DNA of 64,000 nucleotides, taken from NCBI GenBank assembly GCA_030748775.1, contig JASMLH010000006.1, positions 1-64,000 on the forward strand, in the 5' to 3' direction. The stretch comes from Candidatus Thalassarchaeaceae archaeon (lineage in GTDB: Archaea > Thermoplasmatota > Poseidoniia > Poseidoniales > Thalassarchaeaceae). A program made the position numbers and the translations under genes. The notes under the pieces were generated by a model that saw only the letters and a list, made by a program, of their open reading frames with translations, was not told the DNA's origin and ran no database searches. Positions 19,684-27,061 of this stretch are shown piece after piece; positions within the stretch are counted from its first letter, which is position 1, and each line of letters begins with the position of its first letter.

Positions 19684-19762
19684 ACTCTTTCCAAGTGGCC
19701 CTAGTGCTTCAACACGCCGCAGAAATGATGAGTTGCGAGTTCTTGGAGAGAGCGGTGGAAGC

Positions 19763-20713
19763 GTGTACGCGATAGGTTTCTCAGATGTTAAAGAGGCTGC
19801 AGAAAGGCTTGACGGCGTAGTGAAAAGAACCCCAGTGGTAAACTCCCCAAGGATTGACGAAATGGCCGGGAGAAGGGTGCTGATGAAGTGTGAGAATTTA
19901 CAGCACGTCGGGGCTTTCAAATTCAGAGGGGCTAGCAATGCTTTGCAGCTTCTTGAAGACGCTTCCAACGGAGTCTGCACACACAGTAGTGGCAATCACG
20001 CACAAGCAGTGGCACTAGCGGCCAAGAACCATGGAGTTCCAGCATACATCGTAATGCCCAGCAATGCCCCCAAGGTCAAGGTAAGGGGGGTTGAGAGTCA
20101 TGGCGCTGAGATAACCTTCTGCGAGCCGACCCTAGAGGCAAGGATGTCCACAGCAGACTCAGTGATGAAGAGAACTGGTGCCTCTTTCATCCACCCTTTC
20201 GATAACGATCATGTGATTGCTGGTCAGGGAACAGCGGCATTGGAATTGCTACAGGATCACGGGCCATTGGATTCCGTAATGGCCCCCATTGGAGGTGGTG
20301 GCCTAATGTCTGGAACTTGCATTGCAACTAGAGATTCTGTACCTCATGCTAGGCTGTTCGGGGCCGAACCAAAGGGGGCAGACGATGCTGCTAGATCTCT
20401 TTCTTCCGGAGAGTTCGTACAACAGACTGCACCAGAGACGATTTGTGATGGGTTGCTAACTAGTATGGGGATCAAGACGTGGCCCATAATTCGTGATCAT
20501 CTGGAAGGGATAGTTACGGTCAACGATAGCGAGGTTCTCGAGGCAATGACGCTTATTCACAATGAGTTTGAAATGGTGGTTGAACCGAGCGGAGCGGTAA
20601 CGCTTGCTGCCATCATGAAGGAGGAGTTTGTCCGATTGGAAGGAATAGGGAGCATAGGGATAATCCTTTCCGGGGGCAATGTCGACGTTGACAAGCTCCC
20701 GTTCGAAACATAG
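19763..20713 (+). CDS. ilvA: Threonine dehydratase / serine racemase family PLP enzyme
   Basis: 'VKRTPVVNSPRIDEMAGRRVLMKCENLQHVGAFKFRGASNAL', 'THSSGNHAQAVALAAKNHG', 'APIGGGGLMSGTCIA'. Homology starts near GTG 19763; the ORF-track start at 19532 overlaps the antisense gene. Confidence 0.88.
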   Translation: MYAIGFSDVKEAAERLDGVVKRTPVVNSPRIDEMAGRRVLMKCENLQHVGAFKFRGASNALQLLEDASNGVCTHSSGNHAQAVALAAKNHGVPAYIVMPSNAPKVKVRGVESHGAEITFCEPTLEARMSTADSVMKRTGASFIHPFDNDHVIAGQGTAALELLQDHGPLDSVMAPIGGGGLMSGTCIATRDSVPHARLFGAEPKGADDAARSLSSGEFVQQTAPETICDGLLTSMGIKTWPIIRDHLEGIVTVNDSEVLEAMTLIHNEFEMVVEPSGAVTLAAIMKEEFVRLEGIGSIGIILSGGNVDVDKLPFET

Positions 20714-20718
20714 ATTGG

Positions 20719-20790
20719 AGCACGAGCCGGGATTTGCACCCGGGTTCACGGATCTGCAGTCCGTTGCATAGCTACTCTGCCACTCGTGCT
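20719..20790 (-). tRNA. tRNA-Cys (GCA)
   Basis: - strand AGCACGAGTGGCAGAGTAGCTATGCAACGGACTGCAGATCCGTGAACCCGGGTGCAAATCCCGGCTCGTGCT; 7-bp acceptor stem AGCACGA/TCGTGCT, anticodon arm ACGGA-CTGCAGA-TCCGT (GCA), T arm CCGGG-TGCAAAT-CCCGG. Confidence 0.95.
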
Positions 20791-20856
20791 TGGATTATCC
20801 GAGCGTCTTCCCTCTCTTGAAGACTATCCGAGGCCCTGCATACCTTCATTGGGCGG

Positions 20857-22011
20857 ATGTGTCCTGTCAAACTCGTGCCAAGGGTGTCCTCTCGCTATGA
20901 TGGCCTTGGTGTTGGCTTTGCTCCCTATCTGCAACCACCGGGTCCTGAGGTAGTCAGATGGACGGTCGGAGAGCCGGGTTTCGATACCCCAAGTGAGATT
21001 ATCGATGCAGCGATTGGGGGTCTTGCACAGGGCGATACAAAATACACTCGCGGTCCCGGTTCCATAGAGCTATGCGAGGCTGTAGCAGGGTATCTCGGAC
21101 ACCATCACGGAATCACCGCTTCCGCGGAGGACATTGTAGTTACACCGGGAGCGAAACAGGCTCTCCTCTACTCATTTATGATCACAACAATGCCCGGAGA
21201 TGAGGCAATCCTACTGGCTCCCTCGTGGGCATCATACGAGCCAATGCTAGAATTCATTGGAGCCGTGCCAGTTCATGTTCCAGTAAATATGGAAAATTTC
21301 CACCCAGATATGGATGCGATCAGGAATGCAATAACTGAAAGGACCAGGATGATTCTAATCAATTCTCCTTGCAACCCCACAGGTGCAGTTTTCACTCCGG
21401 AAGAGATTGCTGAGATTGTACAAATTGCAGTAGAATTTGATCTCTGGATTGTCTCGGACGAGATCTATGCCAGAATGGTATGGGTGGACTGGCCTCATGT
21501 TTCTCCTGCGACTCTTCCTGCGGGAAAAGAGAGGACGATAGTGATCAATGGTTGGTCAAAGTCCTGGGCAATGACTGGAATGAGAGTCGGCTTCCTAACG
21601 GGGCCTCCCGAAGCAGTAAGCGCTGCGATGAAAAGTCAAGCGAACTCGGCATCACACATCCCCACATTCATGATGGAGGCAGCTAGGGTAGCACTCGGTT
21701 GCGAAGACTACGTTGAGTCATTCAATCAAGAATACCTGAAAAGAAGGAAAATTATGCAGAACGGACTATCTTCGATTCCAGGGATTCGGGTGCCCGAGCC
21801 AGAAGGAGCGTTCTACGTTTTTGCCGATATCACTGGAACGGGAATGACGGACATAGAGTTTGCAGATGGTGCTCTTGGTGCAGGTGTTCAGCTAATCCCA
21901 GCTTCCCTAATCACTGGTGGGGAGGGTTTTGTGAGGGTTTCCTACGCAGCAGATGAAGAGGCAATTCTCGAGGGTCTTCGTAGAATTAGGGCATGGCTTG
22001 TAGATGAGTGA
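20857..22011 (+). CDS. Class I/II (aspartate-type) aminotransferase
   Basis: 'VVRWTVGEPGFDTPSEI', 'VTPGAKQALLYSF', 'LINSPCNPTGAVFTPEE', 'NGWSKSWAMTGMRVGF' (PLP lysine). Confidence 0.93.
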   Translation: MCPVKLVPRVSSRYDGLGVGFAPYLQPPGPEVVRWTVGEPGFDTPSEIIDAAIGGLAQGDTKYTRGPGSIELCEAVAGYLGHHHGITASAEDIVVTPGAKQALLYSFMITTMPGDEAILLAPSWASYEPMLEFIGAVPVHVPVNMENFHPDMDAIRNAITERTRMILINSPCNPTGAVFTPEEIAEIVQIAVEFDLWIVSDEIYARMVWVDWPHVSPATLPAGKERTIVINGWSKSWAMTGMRVGFLTGPPEAVSAAMKSQANSASHIPTFMMEAARVALGCEDYVESFNQEYLKRRKIMQNGLSSIPGIRVPEPEGAFYVFADITGTGMTDIEFADGALGAGVQLIPASLITGGEGFVRVSYAADEEAILEGLRRIRAWLVDE

Positions 22012-22426
22012 GTTTGAAAACTCCGATATGTACAGTCGAAGTATGGGTGCCGGTCCACCAACGGGAGCACACGTTCTAATTGACTACGTAGACTATGCTT
22101 CACCTTCAGATGATGAGGCTCTCTGGATCCTCGATTTGATGAGGAAGTGCGTTATTGACTGCGGAATAAGAGAGGTTCACTCACATGTTGAGGAATTCGA
22201 TGGCAAGCAAAGTCCACCAGGCTTCGCAGCGGTGGTTCTGATAGACGAAAGTCATGTGACTGCTCACTGCTACTCAGAAAGGGGGATTCTGGCTGTTGAT
22301 GTATTCACATGTGGGACCCACGACCCGGATCTGCTAGCCGATTCTATTCACAATGCAATGTCCTCTGAAATCCCAGGACTAAGAATCGTTAGTAGGGAGA
22401 GAGTTGAGCGATTCAAGGGTGATTGA
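22004..22426 (+). CDS. speD: S-adenosylmethionine decarboxylase family (SpeD-like)
   Basis: 'HVLIDYVDYA', 'DESHVTAHCYSERGILAVDVFTCG' including the pyruvoyl-forming ESH motif. Confidence 0.87.
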   Translation: MSEFENSDMYSRSMGAGPPTGAHVLIDYVDYASPSDDEALWILDLMRKCVIDCGIREVHSHVEEFDGKQSPPGFAAVVLIDESHVTAHCYSERGILAVDVFTCGTHDPDLLADSIHNAMSSEIPGLRIVSRERVERFKGD

Positions 22427-23372
22427 TTTGGATATTAGGAGCTTCATTTCCAAGCACTATTCTCACTTCAATGCAGGGGAGCTGTCAAGGTGTTCAGACT
22501 CTCTACGAGAGTTCCTAGATGGTGACGGGAGACTGATGGTTACTCTAGCAGGAGCTATGTCAACAGCGGAAATTGGAAAAAGTCTGGCGCCGGCAATCAG
22601 GAATCAGCGAATCCACGCAATCTGCTGCACAGGAGCGAACCTAGAGGAGGACTTGTTCGGATTGATTGCTCGTTCCCAATATGAGAGCATCACAGAATGG
22701 AGGCAGCAAAGTGCTGACGATGATGCTTTGCTCGCAGAAAGAGGAATGAATAGGGTCACTGACGTTGCCATTCCTGAGACTGTAATTCAGGCGGTCGGCA
22801 AGAAAGCGCTGGAATTGTGGGAGGAAGCGGAGGCAGTAGGTGACAGTCGCTTCCCTCACGAGTTCTTGTACGACCTTGTTCTCCATGGTGAGATGGATTT
22901 CTCTAGTAATCCTGAGGATTCGTGGATAATAGCGGCGGCAGACGCCAACCTTCCAATTTTTACTCCGGGATGGGAGGACTCGACGCTTGGGAACCTACTG
23001 GCAGCCAAGGTTCTGGACTGCACCCTGAAGGGCAATGGAATGGTCAGGGGAGGCTTGGATGCGATGCAAGCGTTGGCCGACTGGTACAGGGAGGACGACT
23101 CGCCCACTGGAATGCTACAAGTGGGAGGAGGGATTGCTGGAGACTTCGCTATCTCAGTTGTTCCTATGCTCAGGCAAGATGCAAACCTGGAAGTTCCGCT
23201 ATGGGCATGGTTCGCACAAATCAGCGAGTCTCGTCCATCATATGGAGGCTATTCGGGGGCTCCTCCAAACGAGAAAATTAGTTGGGGTAAAATTGATGCT
23301 GGAACTCCTAGCTTCGTTATTGAGTCCGATGCGAGCATAGTGCTTCCTTTGCTTCTGGCTTCCCTAGAATAG
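22404..23372 (+). CDS. dys: Deoxyhypusine synthase family protein
   Basis: 'LAGAMSTAEIG', 'CCTGANLEEDLF', 'RVTDVAIPE', 'NLPIFTPGWEDSTLGN', C-terminal 'EKISWGKIDAG...IESDASIVLPLLLASLE' with the SWGKI catalytic-lysine motif. Confidence 0.88.
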   Translation: MSDSRVIDLDIRSFISKHYSHFNAGELSRCSDSLREFLDGDGRLMVTLAGAMSTAEIGKSLAPAIRNQRIHAICCTGANLEEDLFGLIARSQYESITEWRQQSADDDALLAERGMNRVTDVAIPETVIQAVGKKALELWEEAEAVGDSRFPHEFLYDLVLHGEMDFSSNPEDSWIIAAADANLPIFTPGWEDSTLGNLLAAKVLDCTLKGNGMVRGGLDAMQALADWYREDDSPTGMLQVGGGIAGDFAISVVPMLRQDANLEVPLWAWFAQISESRPSYGGYSGAPPNEKISWGKIDAGTPSFVIESDASIVLPLLLASLE

Positions 23373-24605
23373 CTGGCAATAGTCTTGAACCTGCTCTGAA
23401 ATCCTAATCAGTTGGTTGTATTTCGCCGTCCTATCGCTTCTAGCCGGTGCTCCTGTTTTGATTTGCTCCGAATCCAGGCCTACGGCGAAATCTGAAATAA
23501 TGTCATCCGAAGTTTCTCCGGATCGATGGCTCATTATCGTTGCAAAACCTGCTTCTTTTGCCATGTTAATTACATTAATTGTCTCCGTGACTGTTCCTAT
23601 CTGATTCAACTTAATCAGTATTGCATTGGATGCGGCCCGTTGGATTCCGTGTGACAGTCGTTCCGGATTAGTCACATACAGATCGTCGCCGACTATTTGC
23701 ACTCTTGATCCCTCTCTAGAGGTGAATTCGACCCATGATTCCCAGTCATCCTCTCCAAATGGGTCCTCGATAGAGACTATTGGGAACCGGTCCAACCAAT
23801 CGGAGTATTTGTTGCCAAGCTCTGAGCCTGTTAGATTCTCCCCATCTATGCTGTACTTTCCATTCCTATAGAATTCCTGTGCGGCCACATCCAGAGCTAT
23901 AGATATCTGTTTCCCCGGTGAGAAGCCGGCCTTCTCGATGGCACGGTGAACAAGTCGCAGCCCTTCCTCATTCCTTGGGAGATCCGGTGCAAACCCTCCC
24001 TCATCGCCGACCCCGCCAAGCATTCCCTCATCGATTAGTAGTACACGTAGAGCATGATATGTCTCAACACCGGCTCTGAGTCCCTCGATGAATGATGTGA
24101 ATCCATGAGGTACCACCATGAACTCCTGGACATCGACATTGGAGGATGCATGGGCACCGCCGTTCAGTATGTTCATCATAGGCACGGGTAAACTGGCATT
24201 CTTTTCCGAAGAAATGTGCGCCCAGAGGGGGCCATCTGTTGAAGCCCTCAGGCATGCCATCGAAACACCCAGGATGGCATTTGCGCCCAGACGAGATTTG
24301 TTGTTGGTTCCGTCAAGTTCGATCATTCTAGAGTCAATTGCTACTTGATCCGATATTTCCATGCCGACGATTGCATCCCTTATCTCCCCATTGACATTGG
24401 ACACGGCCTTACTCACACCCTTGCCCATCCAGTGGTTGCCTCCATCTCTGAGTTCGACAGCCTCATGAGAACCGGTGCTAGCACCAGATGGAACCGCGGC
24501 TCGTCCCCGCAATTCACCGTCGACGAAGCAACTGACCTCTACAGTGGGATTGCCACGAGAGTCAAGGATCATTCTTGCGGAGAGGTCGCTGATAGCGCCA
24601 CTCAT
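23364..24605 (-). CDS. eno: Enolase
   Basis: From ATG 24605: MSGAISDLSARMILDSRGNPTVEVSCF...; 'GDEGGFAPDLPRNEEGL', 'IVSIEDPFGEDDWE', 'ILIKLNQIGTVTETI', 'MSHRSGETSDD'. Confidence 0.96.
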   Translation of the reverse strand: MSGAISDLSARMILDSRGNPTVEVSCFVDGELRGRAAVPSGASTGSHEAVELRDGGNHWMGKGVSKAVSNVNGEIRDAIVGMEISDQVAIDSRMIELDGTNNKSRLGANAILGVSMACLRASTDGPLWAHISSEKNASLPVPMMNILNGGAHASSNVDVQEFMVVPHGFTSFIEGLRAGVETYHALRVLLIDEGMLGGVGDEGGFAPDLPRNEEGLRLVHRAIEKAGFSPGKQISIALDVAAQEFYRNGKYSIDGENLTGSELGNKYSDWLDRFPIVSIEDPFGEDDWESWVEFTSREGSRVQIVGDDLYVTNPERLSHGIQRAASNAILIKLNQIGTVTETINVINMAKEAGFATIMSHRSGETSDDIISDFAVGLDSEQIKTGAPARSDRTAKYNQLIRISEQVQDYCQLF

Positions 24606-24652
24606 TGGTATTGCGATGTGTGCAATGCTTCTCAAGGTAGCGCAACGCTCAG

Positions 24653-25126
24653 CTATTCGTTTAGCCAAGTTAGCCAACGAGAAACCTTGCTCTGCACCTC
24701 GGGGACCTCGAGCTCTGATCTGCACGAACACTCCCAGCACAACTGTTCCTCGTTTGGAGAAATAGAAAATAGCTCGGCACGCATAATTACCCCGTCTGCA
24801 TCCTTCTGATTGGACCTGTTGTCGTCTACGAAACAGTGCAGAAGATTCTTTGGGAAATGGTGTATCCTTCCTGACTCCGGGCAGCAAAGCATAGCACTTC
24901 GCTTGAGAAATATCAGAGAAGTCCCAGAATCTGGATCTAGCTCATGGCCAACAATGCTTGACCCATTTAGTAGCGATGCTACATCTACATTGTACCACTG
25001 TGAAAAAGAGTGGGGGATGTCCAGCTCCGAAACCTCATCCAAGTACTCTTGAATTGCAAGATGGGAGACCTTCTCCTCCGAGCTCATGAGTCGCGAAGGT
25101 GGGCCATCCCATTTGAACGCAACCAA
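24653..25126 (-). CDS. Hypothetical protein
   Basis: 157-aa ORF upstream of enolase on the same strand; no recognised motif. Confidence 0.55.
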   Translation of the reverse strand: MVAFKWDGPPSRLMSSEEKVSHLAIQEYLDEVSELDIPHSFSQWYNVDVASLLNGSSIVGHELDPDSGTSLIFLKRSAMLCCPESGRIHHFPKNLLHCFVDDNRSNQKDADGVIMRAELFSISPNEEQLCWECSCRSELEVPEVQSKVSRWLTWLNE

Positions 25127-25217
25127 ATTTGTTGAGTTTGTAATTGGTTGAAAAACGGAAAGAGACCGGTAAAATTATCTGGAATTAGCCAAGAAATCTA
25201 CATAAATTGTTCTTTTT

Positions 25218-25230
25218 TCGGATAATCCGA
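25218..25230. promoter_or_regulatory. Perfect palindrome TCGGAT-A-ATCCGA overlapping the first base of the Lrp start codon; putative operator
   Basis: Read directly: tcggataatccgATG; A/T-rich TATA-like 'ctacataaatt' lies about 20-30 nt upstream. Confidence 0.55.
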
Positions 25231-25652
25231 TGACTAGCGTTGATTCGTTGGATAGAGCAATACTGTCTGTGCTGAGGGACTCTGCTAGGGCCCCCTACGT
25301 AGACATCGCAAAGAGTGTGGGAGTAACTGAAAGGACGGTAAGGACAAGGATGCGCCGTCTGGAGGACGAGGGAGTAATCAGAGGATACACTGTAAGGGAG
25401 GCGGGGATTGGTCTTTCCGCCTTGATTAGACTCAAGGTAGGTCCGGGTACAGAAATAGGAACCCTTGCCGGGGAGTTCGCGGGTTGGCCTGGTGTAGAAT
25501 GTGTGTTTGAGATAAGCGGAGATGCGGATTTAGTTGCTGTTGTCCATGTTGATGACACCGTCGCCCTTCGAAATATGCTTGACAAAATGTGGCTAGCCGC
25601 GCCTGGAGACATCAGTTCTACGCAGACAGAATTGGTCCTAGAGCAGTATTAA
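25230..25652 (+). CDS. Lrp/AsnC family transcriptional regulator
   Basis: N-terminal HTH 'LDRAILSVLRDSARAPYVDIAKSVGVTERTVRTRMRRLEDEGVIRGYT' plus RAM-like C-terminal domain. Confidence 0.93.
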   Translation: MTSVDSLDRAILSVLRDSARAPYVDIAKSVGVTERTVRTRMRRLEDEGVIRGYTVREAGIGLSALIRLKVGPGTEIGTLAGEFAGWPGVECVFEISGDADLVAVVHVDDTVALRNMLDKMWLAAPGDISSTQTELVLEQY

Positions 25653-26494
25653 CTTCGGGAACTTGTCAAGCGGTACCTGAAGTAGCTGATGCGTCCTGAC
25701 TTCAATGCCTCATAGATCGGAGTGCCCGGCACTCCTCCGAATGTTTCGAAGCTCTTCCTAAGTGAGGCTGGCGCTCTGTCTCGAATCATTTTCCTCCTGT
25801 CTCGATCAATCTTGTCCAAAGCAGAAACCACGTTCTCCGTAATCTCACTGTTGGAGTCGATTTCGAAGCCCGCCTCTAGAAACTGCTCGTGCAGACTATC
25901 CATGGATTTTCGGTCTCGAAGATCTGTCCAGCAGAATTTCCCCCCTGGTTTTAGGACGCGGTGAACCTCACTTAGAAACGCTGGAATATTTGCATAGCAG
26001 TGAGATGATTCGACATTGTAGACTACGTCGAATGTATTCGATTCGAGAGGAAGGCTCTCTGCATTGCCCTCCCGGAAAGTCAGGTTCTTCTGGTTCGAGT
26101 ACCACTTAGAGCATAGCCTTACGGCCTTACCTGAGTAATCAACGGCTACTAGTGTCTCGGGATGCATGGTCTTTGCTATCCAACTTGCCCCTCCACCTCT
26201 TCCAGAACCGACCTCCAGTACACTCTTTCCTTGTAATTCGGTGTCTCTGACATTCATGTTGTACAGCTGGATAAACAGACGGTTTGGTTCGTCCCCCTCC
26301 TTCAGCAGAGGGCGGTCGTCATCCTCAAACCCATAATTCATGAATCTGAAGTCGGAGTCTGTCTGCGAATTGGCCATCCTCTGGTAGAGCCCCTTCCACA
26401 TTCGGCTGCGGATTTTCGGAGGTACTATTCGCATTATTACGTAGAAGAGCCTTGCAGGAATGCCCATCGCCAAGCTAGCACCTACGCCTTCCAT
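25649..26494 (-). CDS. SAM-dependent methyltransferase (class I)
   Basis: 'GKSVLEVGSGRGGGASWIAKTMHPETLVAVDYSGKAV', 'FDVVYNVESSHCYANIPAFLSEVHRVLKPGGKFCWTD'. Confidence 0.9.
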   Translation of the reverse strand: MEGVGASLAMGIPARLFYVIMRIVPPKIRSRMWKGLYQRMANSQTDSDFRFMNYGFEDDDRPLLKEGDEPNRLFIQLYNMNVRDTELQGKSVLEVGSGRGGGASWIAKTMHPETLVAVDYSGKAVRLCSKWYSNQKNLTFREGNAESLPLESNTFDVVYNVESSHCYANIPAFLSEVHRVLKPGGKFCWTDLRDRKSMDSLHEQFLEAGFEIDSNSEITENVVSALDKIDRDRRKMIRDRAPASLRKSFETFGGVPGTPIYEALKSGRISYFRYRLTSSRS

Positions 26495-27036
26495 TTTACT
26501 GAGCAGCCGATGCTTTCAGTTCTTGGGACCGAGATTGAATCGCCTGAGATCATTTGTGCTATGGCATCTGTTAACTCCGACGTGGTGGCGTGTGATGGAT
26601 CTCTGGGGGAGTCATCCAACCTCCCTCGGTAAACTACTTCCAAATCTGTGTCAATCAGATAGAATTCAGGTGTCCTCTCTGCCCCGTAAGAAATTGCCAC
26701 TTCTTGGGTGGGGTCGTGCAGATATGGATATGACATCCCTCTGGAAGCTCTCTTGACCATGTTGTCCCATGAGTCGGACTCGTACATCACTGGGTCGTTT
26801 GAGTTGATGCCGGCAAACCCCAAACCTTCTGAAATAGCAATATTTGCTGCACTCTCTATCCGTGGCTCTGAGCCTACAACGTAGGGACAGTGGTTGCAGG
26901 TGAAGAAGACTACGGCTCCGTTCTCGCCCATGACCTCTGCAAGAGACATTGTGGGCTGCCCAGAATTGGGATTTGCGTTCGGCAACTGAAAGTCCGGGGC
27001 CTTGGTTCCTGGTTCCACATTATTATGGGAATTCAT
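26482..27036 (-). CDS. Thioredoxin-like / AhpC-TSA redoxin family protein
   Basis: 'GTKAPDFQLPNAN', 'VVFFTCNHCPYVVGSEPRI', 'YGAERTPEFYLIDTDLEVVYRGRLDD', 'ESIGCSVKWK'. Confidence 0.88.
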   Translation of the reverse strand: MNSHNNVEPGTKAPDFQLPNANPNSGQPTMSLAEVMGENGAVVFFTCNHCPYVVGSEPRIESAANIAISEGLGFAGINSNDPVMYESDSWDNMVKRASRGMSYPYLHDPTQEVAISYGAERTPEFYLIDTDLEVVYRGRLDDSPRDPSHATTSELTDAIAQMISGDSISVPRTESIGCSVKWKA

Positions 27037-27061
27037 GTTACCCGGGCTGTGCTTAGCCTGT

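Noticed and set aside
19532-19762. N-terminal 77 aa of ORF 19532..20713 (+)
   Set aside because: No dehydratase-like sequence before GTG 19763, and it overlaps the antisense membrane protein gene.
19684-19995. N-terminal part of ORF 19270..19995 (-)
   Set aside because: Antisense to the conserved threonine dehydratase core; the membrane protein is better started at 19683.
23364-24887. N-terminal 94-aa extension of enolase in the ORF track
   Set aside because: Enolase homology begins at MSGAISDLSARMILDSRGNP (ATG 24605), and the extension overlaps the 24653..25126 ORF.
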